From Penium margaritaceum (taxonomy: Eukaryota > Streptophyta > Zygnematophyceae > Desmidiales > Peniaceae): a stretch of 64,000 bases of DNA. Under the pieces are notes generated by a model that saw only the letters and a program-made list of their open reading frames with translations, did no database searches and was not told where the DNA came from. Of this stretch, positions 12,201 through 22,512 are shown piece after piece (within the stretch, counting starts at the first letter, position 1; every line of letters begins with the position of its first letter). The stretch lies in assembly GCA_023375785.1 (NCBI GenBank), contig SZWC01001538.1, positions 26,497 through 90,496 on the forward strand, read 5' to 3'. Made by a program: the position numbers and the translations under genes.

Positions 12201-13720
12201 TTGCCGAGTGGTGCGCACTGAGCGCGGAGTGGTGCGAACGGATTGTGTAGTGGTACGTACGGGTTGCAAAGATGTGCGAACTGGTTGCCGAGTGGTGCGC
12301 ACTGAGCGCGGAGTGGTGCGAACGGATTGTGTAGTGGTACGTACGGGTTGCAAAGATGTGCGAACTGGTTGCCGAGTGGTGCGCACTGAGCGCGGAGTGG
12401 TGCGAACGGATTGTGTAGTGGTACGTACGGGTTGCAAAGATGTGCGAACTGGTTGCCGAGTGGTGCGCACTGAGCGCGGAGTGGTGCGAACGGATTGTGT
12501 AGTGGTACGTACGGGTTGCAAAGATGTGCGAACTGGTTGCCGAGTGGTGCGCACTGAGCGCGGAGTGGTGCGAACGGATTGTGTAGTGGTACGTACGGGT
12601 TGCAAAGATGTGCGAACTGGTTGCCGAGTGGTGCGCACTGAGCGCGGAGTGGTGCGAACGGATTGTGTAGTGGTACGTACGGGTTGCAAAGATGTGCGAA
12701 CTGGTTGCCGAGTGGTGCGCACTGAGCGCGGAGTGGTGCGAACGGATTGTGTAGTGGTACGTACGGGTTGCAAAGATGTGCGAACTGGTTGCCGAGTGGT
12801 GCGCACTGAGCGCGGAGTGGTGCGAACGGATTGTGTAGTGGTACGTACGGGTTGCAAAGATGTGCGAACTGGTTGCCGAGTGGTGCGCACTGAGCGCGGA
12901 GTGGTGCGAACGGATTGTGTAGTGGTACGTACGGGTTGCAAAGATGTGCGAACTGGTTGCCGAGTGGTGCGCACTGAGCGCGGAGTGGTGCGAACGGATT
13001 GTGTAGTGGTACGTACGGGTTGCAAAGATGTGCGAACTGGTTGCCGAGTGGTGCGCACTGAGCGCGGAGTGGTGCGAACGGATTGTGTAGTGGTACGTAC
13101 GGGTTGCAAAGATGTGCGAACTGGTTGCCGAGTGGTGCGCACTGAGCGCGGAGTGGTGCGAACGGATTGTGTAGTGGTACGTACGGGTTGCAAAGATGTG
13201 CGAACTGGTTGCCGAGTGGTGCGCACTGAGCGCGGAGTGGTGCGAACGGATTGTGTAGTGGTACGTACGGGTTGCAAAGATGTGCGAACTGGTTGCCGAG
13301 TGGTGCGCACTGAGCGCGGAGTGGTGCGAACGGATTGTGTAGTGGTACGTACGGGTTGCAAAGATGTGCGAACTGGTTGCCGAGTGGTGCGCACTGAGCG
13401 CGGAGTGGTGCGAACGGATTGTGTAGTGGTACGTACGGGTTGCAAAGATGTGCGAACTGGTTGCCGAGTGGTGCGCACTGAGCGCGGAGTGGTGCGAACG
13501 GATTGTGTAGTGGTACGTACGGGTTGCAAAGATGTGCGAACTGGTTGCCGAGTGGTGCGCACTGAGCGCGGAGTGGTGCGAACGGATTGTGTAGTGGTAC
13601 GTACGGGTTGCAAAGATGTGCGAACTGGTTGCCGAGTGGTGCGCACTGAGCGCGGAGTGGTGCGAACGGATTGTGTAGTGGTACGTACTGGTTGCAAAGA
13701 TGTGCGAACTGGTTGCGGAG
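9285..13720 (+). repeat. 84-bp HOR, about 52 identical copies
   Basis: Four monomers form an 84-bp unit. Markers in order are GGATTGTGTAGTGGTACG, ACGGGTTGCAAAGATG, TTGCCGAGTGGTGCGC and ACTGAGCGCGG. The GATTGTGTAG word starts at 9301 and recurs every 84 bp to 13669, which is 52 periods. I see no substitution between copies until the last one, which reverts to background at about 13688. The ACTGAGCGCGG monomer is shared with landmark A elsewhere in the array, so the block was probably amplified from a landmark-A-like string. The frames it opens on both strands show no sign of being genes. Confidence 0.95.
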
Positions 13721-14739
13721 TGGTACGGAATGGTTGCGGAGTTGTGCGAACTGGTTGAGGAGTGGTGCGAACTGGTTGCATAGTGATGCGAACAGTTCCG
13801 GAGTGGTGCGAACTGGTTTCGGAGTGCTGCGAACTGGTTGTGGAGTGGTGGGAAGTGGTTGCGTAGTGTTGCAAACTGGTTGCGTAGTGGTGCGAACTGG
13901 TTGCAGAGTTTTGCGAACTGGTTGCAGAGTGGTGCGAACTGGTTGCGGAATGGCGCGAACAGGTTGCTAAGTGGAGCGAACTGGTTGGGGAGTGGTGCCA
14001 ACTTGTTGCGGAGAGGTGCGCACTGGTTGCGGAGTGATGCGATCTGGTTGCGGAGTGGTGCGAACTGCTTGTGGAGTGGTGCCAACTGGTTGCGGAGTGG
14101 TGTGAACTGGTTGCTGAGTGGTGCGAACTGGTTGCGTAGAGGTGCGAACTGGTTGTTGAGTGATGCAAACTGGTTTCGGAGTGGTACGAACCGGATGCGG
14201 AGTGGTGCGAACTGGTTGCGGAGTGGTGCGAACTGGTTGCGCAGTGGTGCAAACTGATTGCAGAGTCAGGGCAACTAGTTTCGGAGTGGTGCGAACTGGT
14301 TGCCGAGTGGTGCGAACTGGATGCGGAGTGGTGAAAACTGTTTGCTTAGTGGTGCGAACTGGTTTCGGAGTGGTGCAAACTGGTTGCGGAGTGGTACGAA
14401 CTGAGCGAGGAGTGACCGAAGTGGTTGCGGAGTGGTCCGAACTTGTTGCAAAGTGGTGCGAACGGGTCCGGAGTGGTGCGAACTGGTTGGGGATTCGTGC
14501 GAACTGGTTGCGGAGTGGTGCGAACTGGTTGCGTAGTGGTGTGAAGTGGTTGCGGAGATTTGCGAACCGGTTGCGGAGTTGTGCGAACTGGTTGCGGAGT
14601 GGTGTGAACAGGTTGCCGAGTTCTGCGAACTGGTTGCGGAGAAATGAGAACTGGTTCCAGAGCGGTGTGAACTGTTTGCGGAGTGGTGCGAACTGCTTGT
14701 GGATTGGTGCCAACTGGTTGCGGAGTGGTGTGAACTGGT
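13721..14739 (+). repeat. Background monomers with two landmark strings
   Basis: Varied monomers. Landmark B (GTTCCGGAG, then GGAAGTGGTTGCGTAG) lies at about 13793-13870. Landmark A lies at about 14330-14480, with ACTGAGCGAGG near 14400 and GGTCCGAACTTGTTGCAAAG near 14437. No gene is visible. Confidence 0.83.
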
Positions 14740-16215
14740 TGCAGAGTGGTGCGAACTGGTTGCGGAATGGTGCGAACGGGTTGCGGAGTGGTGCAAACTG
14801 GTTGCGGAGTGGTGCGAACGGGATGGAGAGTGGTACCAACTGGTTGCGGAGTGGTGCGAACTGGTTACGGAATGGTGCGAACTGGTTGCGGAGTGGTGCA
14901 AACTGGTGGCGGAGTGGTGCGAACTGGTTGCGGAGTGGTCTGAACTGGTTGCGGAGGTGTGCCAACTGGTTGCGGAGTGGTGCAAACTGGTTGCGGAGTG
15001 GTGCGAACGGGATGGAGAGTGGTACCAACTGGTTGCGGAGTGGTGCGAACTGGTTACGGAATGGTGCGAACTGGTTGCGGAGTGGTGCAAACTGGTGGCG
15101 GAGTGGTGCGAACTGGTTGCGGAGTGGTCTGAACTGGTTGCGGAGGTGTGCCAACTGGTTGCGGAGTGGTGCAAACTGGTTGCGGAGTGGTGCGAACGGG
15201 ATGGAGAGTGGTACCAACTGGTTGCGGAGTGGTGCGAACTGGTTACGGAATGGTGCGAACTGGTTGCGGAGTGGTGCAAACTGGTGGCGGAGTGGTGCGA
15301 ACTGGTTGCGGAGTGGTCTGAACTGGTTGCGGAGGTGTGCCAACTGGTTGCGGAGTGGTGCAAACTGGTTGCGGAGTGGTGCGAACGGGATGGAGAGTGG
15401 TACCAACTGGTTGCGGAGTGGTGCGAACTGGTTACGGAATGGTGCGAACTGGTTGCGGAGTGGTGCAAACTGGTGGCGGAGTGGTGCGAACTGGTTGCGG
15501 AGTGGTCTGAACTGGTTGCGGAGGTGTGCCAACTGGTTGCGGAGTGGTGCAAACTGGTTGCGGAGTGGTGCGAACGGGATGGAGAGTGGTACCAACTGGT
15601 TGCGGAGTGGTGCGAACTGGTTACGGAATGGTGCGAACTGGTTGCGGAGTGGTGCAAACTGGTGGCGGAGTGGTGCGAACTGGTTGCGGAGTGGTCTGAA
15701 CTGGTTGCGGAGGTGTGCCAACTGGTTGCGGAGTGGTGCAAACTGGTTGCGGAGTGGTGCGAACGGGATGGAGAGTGGTACCAACTGGTTGCGGAGTGGT
15801 GCGAACTGGTTACGGAATGGTGCGAACTGGTTGCGGAGTGGTGCAAACTGGTGGCGGAGTGGTGCGAACTGGTTGCGGAGTGGTCTGAACTGGTTGCGGA
15901 GGTGTGCCAACTGGTTGCGGAGTGGTGCAAACTGGTTGCGGAGTGGTGCGAACGGGATGGAGAGTGGTACCAACTGGTTGCGGAGTGGTGCGAACTGGTT
16001 ACGGAATGGTGCGAACTGGTTGCGGAGTGGTGCAAACTGGTGGCGGAGTGGTGCGAACTGGTTGCGGAGTGGTCTGAACTGGTTGCGGAGGTGTGCCAAC
16101 TGGTTGCGGAGTGGTGCAAACTGGTTGCGGAGTGGTGCGAACGGGATGGAGAGTGGTACCAACTGGTTGCGGAGTGGTGCGAACTGGTTACGGAATGGTG
16201 CGAACTGGTTGCGGA
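14740..16215 (+). repeat. 189-bp HOR, about 7.5 copies
   Basis: Nine monomers form a 189-bp unit. The marker ACGGGATGGAGAGTGGTACC lies at about 14818, 15007, 15196, 15385, 15574, 15763, 15952 and 16141. Other markers are TGGTGGCGGAG, GGTCTGAAC and GGAGGTGTGCC. The copies look identical. Confidence 0.93.
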
Positions 16216-16900
16216 GTGGTGCGAACTGGTTACGGAGTGGTGCGAACTGGTTGCGGAGTGGTGCAAACTGGTTGGAGAGTGGTGCCAACTGGTTGCAGAG
16301 TGGTGAGAACTGGTTGCGTAGTGGTGCGAACTGGTTGTGGAGTGGTGCGAACTGGTTGCGAAGTGGTGCGAACCGGTTGCGGATTGGTGCGAACTGATTG
16401 CGTAGTGGTGCGAACTGGTTGCAACGTGGTGCGAATTGGTTGCGGAGTGGTACGAACTGGTTGCGGAGTTGTGCGAACTGGTTGAGGAGTGGTGCGAACT
16501 GGTTGCATAGTGATGCGAACGGGTCCGGAGTGGTGCGAACTGGTTTCGGAGTGCTGCGAACTGGTTGCGGAGTGGTGCGAAGTGGTTGCCTAGTGGTGCA
16601 AACGGGTTGCGTAGTGGTGCGAACTGGTTGCGGAGGTTTGCGAACTGGTTGCGAAGTGGTGCGAACTGGTTGCGGAGTGGCGTGAACAGGTTGCGGAGTG
16701 GAGCGAACTCGTTGGGGAGTGGTGCGAACTGGTTGCGGAGAGGTGCGCACTGGTTGCAGAGTGGTGGGAACTGGTTTCAGAATGAGGCGAACTGGTTGCG
16801 GAGTGGTGCGAACTGGTTGTGGAGTGGTGCGAACTGGTTGCGGAGTGGTGCGAACTGGTTGCGGAGTGGTGCGAACTGGTTGCGGAGTGGTGCGAACTGG
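16216..16900 (+). repeat. Background monomers up to the first gap
   Basis: Varied monomers containing landmark B at about 16510-16620. The last 80 bases before the gap are consecutive perfect consensus monomers. Confidence 0.85.
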
Positions 16901-17851
16901 NNNNNNNNNNNNNNNNNNNNNNNNNNNNNNNNNNNNNNNNNNNNNNNNNNNNNNNNNNNNNNNNNNNNNNNNNNNNNNNNNNNNNNNNNNNNNNNNNNNN
17001 NNNNNNNNNNNNNNNNNNNNNNNNNNNNNNNNNNNNNNNNNNNNNNNNNNNNNNNNNNNNNNNNNNNNNNNNNNNNNNNNNNNNNNNNNNNNNNNNNNNN
17101 NNNNNNNNNNNNNNNNNNNNNNNNNNNNNNNNNNNNNNNNNNNNNNNNNNNNNNNNNNNNNNNNNNNNNNNNNNNNNNNNNNNNNNNNNNNNNNNNNNNN
17201 NNNNNNNNNNNNNNNNNNNNNNNNNNNNNNNNNNNNNNNNNNNNNNNNNNNNNNNNNNNNNNNNNNNNNNNNNNNNNNNNNNNNNNNNNNNNNNNNNNNN
17301 NNNNNNNNNNNNNNNNNNNNNNNNNNNNNNNNNNNNNNNNNNNNNNNNNNNNNNNNNNNNNNNNNNNNNNNNNNNNNNNNNNNNNNNNNNNNNNNNNNNN
17401 NNNNNNNNNNNNNNNNNNNNNNNNNNNNNNNNNNNNNNNNNNNNNNNNNNNNNNNNNNNNNNNNNNNNNNNNNNNNNNNNNNNNNNNNNNNNNNNNNNNN
17501 NNNNNNNNNNNNNNNNNNNNNNNNNNNNNNNNNNNNNNNNNNNNNNNNNNNNNNNNNNNNNNNNNNNNNNNNNNNNNNNNNNNNNNNNNNNNNNNNNNNN
17601 NNNNNNNNNNNNNNNNNNNNNNNNNNNNNNNNNNNNNNNNNNNNNNNNNNNNNNNNNNNNNNNNNNNNNNNNNNNNNNNNNNNNNNNNNNNNNNNNNNNN
17701 NNNNNNNNNNNNNNNNNNNNNNNNNNNNNNNNNNNNNNNNNNNNNNNNNNNNNNNNNNNNNNNNNNNNNNNNNNNNNNNNNNNNNNNNNNNNNNNNNNNN
17801 NNNNNNNNNNNNNNNNNNNNNNNNNNNNNNNNNNNNNNNNNNNNNNNNNNN
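16901..17851. other. Assembly gap, 951 N
   Basis: A run of 951 N. The left flank is a run of perfect consensus monomers and the right flank resumes in the same repeat at 17852. The odd length suggests an estimated scaffold gap rather than a fixed placeholder. The hidden sequence is probably more satellite. Confidence 0.99.
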
Positions 17852-20800
17852 GGCGAACTGGTTGCGGAGTGGTGCGAACTGGTTTGCGAGTGGTACGAAC
17901 CGGATTCGGAGTGGTGCGAACTTGTTGTGGACTGGTGCGAACTCGTTGCGGAGTGGTGGAAACTGGTTGCGGACTGGTGCAAACTGCTTGCGCAGTGGTG
18001 CGAACTGGTTGCGTAGTTGTGCGAACTGGTTGCGGAGTGGTGCGAACTGGTTGTGGAATGGTGTGAACTGGTTGTGGAGTGGTGCAAACTGGTTGCGGAG
18101 TGATGCAAACTGGTTGCGGAGTGGTGCAAACTGGTTGCGGAGTGGTGGCAACTGGTTACTGAGTGGTGCGAACTGGTTACGGCGTGGTGCGATCTGTTTG
18201 CGGAGTGGTTGGAACTGGTTGCGGAGTGATGTGAACTGGTGGAGGAGTGGTGCGAACTCGTTGCCGAGTGGTGCAAACTGGTTTCGGACTTGTGTGAACT
18301 GGTTACGGAGTGATGCGAACTGGTTGCGGAGTGGTGCGAACTGGTTGCGGAGTGAGGGGAACTGGTTGCGGAGTGGTGCGAACTGGTTACGGAGTGATGC
18401 GAACTGGTTGCGGAGTGGTGCGAACTGGTTGCGGAGTGAGGGGAACTGGTTGCGGAGTGGTGCGAACTGGTTGCCGAGACGTGCGAACTGGTTGCGGAGT
18501 GGTGCGAACTGGATGCGGAGTGGTGAAAACTGTTTGCATAGTGGTGCGAACTGGTTTCGGAGTGGTGCAAACTGCTTGCGGAGTGGTACGAACTGAGCGC
18601 GGAGTGGTGCGAAGTGGTTGCAGAGTGGTCCGAACGTGCTGCAAAGTGGTGCGAACGGGTCCATAGTGGTGCGAACTGGTTGCGGATTGGTGCGAACTGG
18701 TTACGGAGTGGTGCAAACTGGTTGCGTAGTGGTGTGAATTGGTTGCGGAGTTTTGCGAACCGGTTGCGGAGTTGTGCTAACTGGTTGCGGAGTGGTGCGA
18801 ACAGGTTGCGGTGTTCTGGGAACTGGTTTCTGAGAAATGAGAACTGGTTTCGGAGCGGTGCATACTGGTTGCAGAGTGGTGCGAACTGCTTGTGGAGTGG
18901 TGCCAACAGGTTGCGGAGTGGTGTGAACTGGGTGCAGAGTTTTGCGAACAGGTTGCGGAATGGTGCGAACGGGTTGCGGAGTGGTGCAACTGGTTGCTGA
19001 GTGGTGGAAACTGGTTGCGGGGTGGTGCGTACTGGTTAAGGAGAGGTGCGAACTGGTTGCGGAGTGGTGTGAACTGCTTCGGAGTAGTGCGAACTGGTTA
19101 CGGGGTGGTGCGAACTGGTTGCGGAGTGGTTTGAACTGGTTGCGGAGCGGTGCGAACTGGTTGCGGAGTGGTACGAACTGGTTGAGGAGTGGTGCGAATT
19201 GGTTGTGGAGTGGTGTGAACTGGTTGTGCAGTGGTCCGAACTGGTTGCGCAGTGGTGCGAACTGATTGTGGAGTGGTGCGAACTGGTTGCGGAGTGGTGC
19301 GAACTGGTTGCGGAGTGGTGCAAACTGGTTGCGGAGCGCTGCGAATCGGTTGCGGAGCTGTGCGAACTGGTTGCGGAGTGGTGCGAACTGGTTGCGGATT
19401 GGTGCGAACTGGTTGCGCAGTGGTGCGAACTGGTTGCGCAGTGGTGCGAACTGGTTGCGGAGTGGTGCGCACTGGTTGCAGAGTGGTGCAAACTGGTTGC
19501 GGAATGATGCGAACTGGTTGTGGAGTGGTGCGAACTGGTTGTGGAGTGGTACAAAATGGTTGTGGAGTGGTGCGATCTTGTTGCTGAGTGGAGCGAACTG
19601 GTTGTGGAGTGGTGCGAATTGGCTGCAGAGGGGTGCAAACTGGTTGCGGAGTGGTGCGCACTGGTTTCGCAGTGGGGGGAACTGGTTGCGGAATGATGCG
19701 AATTGGTTGCGGAGTGGTGCGAATTGGTTGCGGAGTGGTGTGAACTGGTTGCGAAGTGGTGCGAACTGGTTGCAGAGTGGTGCGAACTGGTTGCGGACTG
19801 GTGCGAACTGGTTGCGGAGTGGTGCGAACGGGCTGCAGAGTGGTGCGAGCTGGTTGCGGAGTGGTGCGAACTGGTTGCGGAGTGCTGCGAACTGGTTGCA
19901 GAGTGGTGGGAACGGGTCCGGAGTGCTTCGAACCGGTTGCGGAGTGGTGCGAATTGGTTGCGGACTGGTGCGAACTGGTTGCGCAGTGGTGCGAACTGGT
20001 TGTGGAGTGGTGCGAACTGGTTGCAGAGTGGTGCGAACTGGTTGTGGAGTGGTGCAAACTGGTTTCGGACTGGTGCCAACTGGTTGCGGAGTGATGCAAA
20101 CTCGTTGCGGAAAGGTGCAAACTGGTTGCGGAGTGGTGCGAACTGGTTGCAGAGTGGTGGGAACTGGTTGATGCGTGGTGACTTCTTGCAGAGTGAAGCG
20201 AAGTGGTTGCGTAGTTGTGCGAACTGGTTGCGGAGTGGTGCAAACTGGTTGCGAAGTGGTCCGAATTGGTTGGAGAGTGGTGCGAATTGGTTGTGTAGTG
20301 GTGCGAACTGGTTGCACAGTGGTGCGAACGGGTTCGGAGTGGTGTGAACTGGTTGTGGAGTGGAGCGATCTGGTTGCGGAGTGGTGCGAACTGGTTGCGT
20401 AGTGGTGCGAACTGGTTGCGAAGTTTTGCGAACTGGTTGCGGAGTGGTGCGAACTGGTTGCGGAGTGGTGCGAAGTGCTTGTGGAGTGGTGCGAACTGGT
20501 TGCGGAGGGGTGCAAACGGGTTGCGGAGTGGTGCGAACTGGTTGCAGAGTGGTGCGAACTGGTTGCGGAATGGTGCGAACTGGTGCGGAGTGGTGCGAAC
20601 TGGTTTTGGAATGGTGCGAACTGGTTGCGGAGTGGTGCGAACTGATTGCGGAGTGGTACAAACCGGTTGTGGAGTGGTGCGAACTGTTTGCGAAGTGGTG
20701 GGAACTGGTTGGATAGTCGTGCGAACTGGTTGCAGAGTGGTGTGAACTGGTTGCGGAGTGGTGCGAACTGGTTGGATAGTGGTGCGAACTGGTTGCGAAG

Positions 20801-21157
20801 TGATGCGAACTGGTTACGGAGTGGTGCGAACTGGTTGCGTACTGTTGCGAACTGGTTGCGGAGTGGTCGAACTGATTGAGGAGATGTGCAAACTGGTTGC
20901 GGAGTGGTGCGAACTGGATACGGAGTGGTGAAAACTGTTTGCATAGTTTTGCGAACTGGTTGCGGAGTGGTGCAAACTGGTTGCGGAGTGGTACGAACTG
21001 AGCGCGGAGTGGTGCGAAGTGGTTGCGGAGTGGTCCGAACTTGTTGCAAAGTGGTGCGAACGGGTTCAGAGTGGTGCGAACTGGTTGCGGATTGGTGCGA
21101 ACTGGTTGCGGAGTGGTGCGAACTGGTTGCCGAGAGGTGCGAACTGGTTGCGGAGTG
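17852..21157 (+). repeat. Background monomers, longest varied stretch before 21 kb
   Basis: Varied monomers. A four-monomer string with GAGTGAGGGGAAC is duplicated at 84-bp spacing at about 18303-18470. Landmark A lies at about 18530-18670 and again at about 20930-21070. The landmark CTGATTGAGGAGATGTGC is near 20873. Several short monomers occur, such as GGTGCAACTGG near 18983 and GGTCGAACTG near 20866. No gene is visible. Confidence 0.82.
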
Positions 21158-21860
21158 GTGCGACTGGTTGCGGAGTTGTGCGAACTGGTTGCCGAGTGGT
21201 GCGTACTGGTTGTGGAGTGGTGCGAACTGGTTGCGGAGTGGAGCGAACTGGTTGCGGAGTCGTGCGAACTGGTTGCGGAGTGGTGCGACTGGTTGCGGAG
21301 TTGTGCGAACTGGTTGCCGAGTGGTGCGTACTGGTTGTGGAGTGGTGCGAACTGGTTGCGGAGTGGAGCGAACTGGTTGCGGAGTCGTGCGAACTGGTTG
21401 CGGAGTGGTGCGACTGGTTGCGGAGTTGTGCGAACTGGTTGCCGAGTGGTGCGTACTGGTTGTGGAGTGGTGCGAACTGGTTGCGGAGTGGAGCGAACTG
21501 GTTGCGGAGTCGTGCGAACTGGTTGCGGAGTGGTGCGACTGGTTGCGGAGTTGTGCGAACTGGTTGCCGAGTGGTGCGTACTGGTTGTGGAGTGGTGCGA
21601 ACTGGTTGCGGAGTGGAGCGAACTGGTTGCGGAGTCGTGCGAACTGGTTGCGGAGTGGTGCGACTGGTTGCGGAGTTGTGCGAACTGGTTGCCGAGTGGT
21701 GCGTACTGGTTGTGGAGTGGTGCGAACTGGTTGCGGAGTGGAGCGAACTGGTTGCGGAGTCGTGCGAACTGGTTGCGGAGTGGTGCGACTGGTTGCGGAG
21801 TTGTGCGAACTGGTTGCCGAGTGGTGCGTACTGGTTGTGGAGTGGTGCGAACTGGTTGCG
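21158..21860 (+). repeat. 125-bp HOR, about 5.5 copies
   Basis: Six monomers, one of them 1 bp short (GTGCGACTGG), form a 125-bp unit. The short monomer recurs at 21158, 21283, 21408, 21533, 21658 and 21783. Because 125 is not a multiple of three, translation of any one frame cycles through all three plus-strand heptad types. This is the pattern expected if no protein is being conserved. Confidence 0.93.
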
Positions 21861-22512
21861 GAGTGGTGTGAACTGGTTGCGGAGTGGTGCGAACTGGTTG
21901 CGGAGTCGTGCGAACTGGTTGCGGAGTGGTGCGAACTGGTTGCGGAGCGGTGCGAACTGGTTGCGGAGTTGTGAAAACTGTTTGCATAGTGGTGCGAACT
22001 GGTTGCGGAGTGGTGCAAACTGGTTGCGGAGTGGTACGAACTGAGCGCGGAGTGGTGCAAAGTGGTTACGGAGTGGTCCGAACTTGTTTCTAAGTGGTGC
22101 GCACGGGTCCGGAGTGGTGCGAACTGGTTGCGTAGTGGTGTGAAGTGGTTGCAGAGTTTTGCGAACCGGTTGCGGAGTGGTGCAAACTGGTTGCGTAGTG
22201 GTGTGAAAAGGTTGCGGAGTGGTGCAAACTGGTTGCGGAGAAATGAGAACTGGTTTCGGAGAGGTGCGAACTGGTTGCGGAGTGGTGCGAACTGCTTGTG
22301 GAGTGGTGCCAACTGGTTGCGGCTGGTGTGAAATAGTTGTAGAGTGGTGTGAACTGGTTGCGGAGTGGTGCGAAAGGGTAGCGGAGTGGTGCGAACTGGT
22401 TGCGGAGTGGTGCAAACTGGTTGCGAAGTGGTTCGAACTGGTTGCGGAGAGGTGCGAACTGATTGTGGAGTGGTGCGAACGGGTTTGGAGTGGTGCGAAT
22501 TGGTTGCGGAGT
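21861..22512 (+). repeat. Background monomers with landmark A
   Basis: Varied monomers. Landmark A is present at about 21970-22110, with ACTGAGCGCGG near 22041 and GGTCCGAACTTGTTTC near 22075. No gene is visible. Confidence 0.83.

Noticed and set aside
9285-13720. CRISPR array
   Set aside because: The period is regular but there are no distinct spacers; the entire 84-bp unit repeats. There are no cas genes and the context is eukaryotic.
8511-14252. Long minus-strand frame of TTPQPVR-type heptads that looks like a Pro/Thr-rich surface protein
   Set aside because: It overlays the 84-bp HOR and background satellite. The same DNA gives a long plus-strand frame of VVRTGCG heptads, so the open frame reflects monomer composition.
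14699-16306. Plus-strand WCELVAE heptads resembling a leucine-zipper coiled coil
   Set aside because: Heptad spacing follows from the 21-bp repeat length. Tryptophan and cysteine at fixed positions, with no flanking domain and frame-breaking neighbours, make a real coiled-coil gene unlikely.
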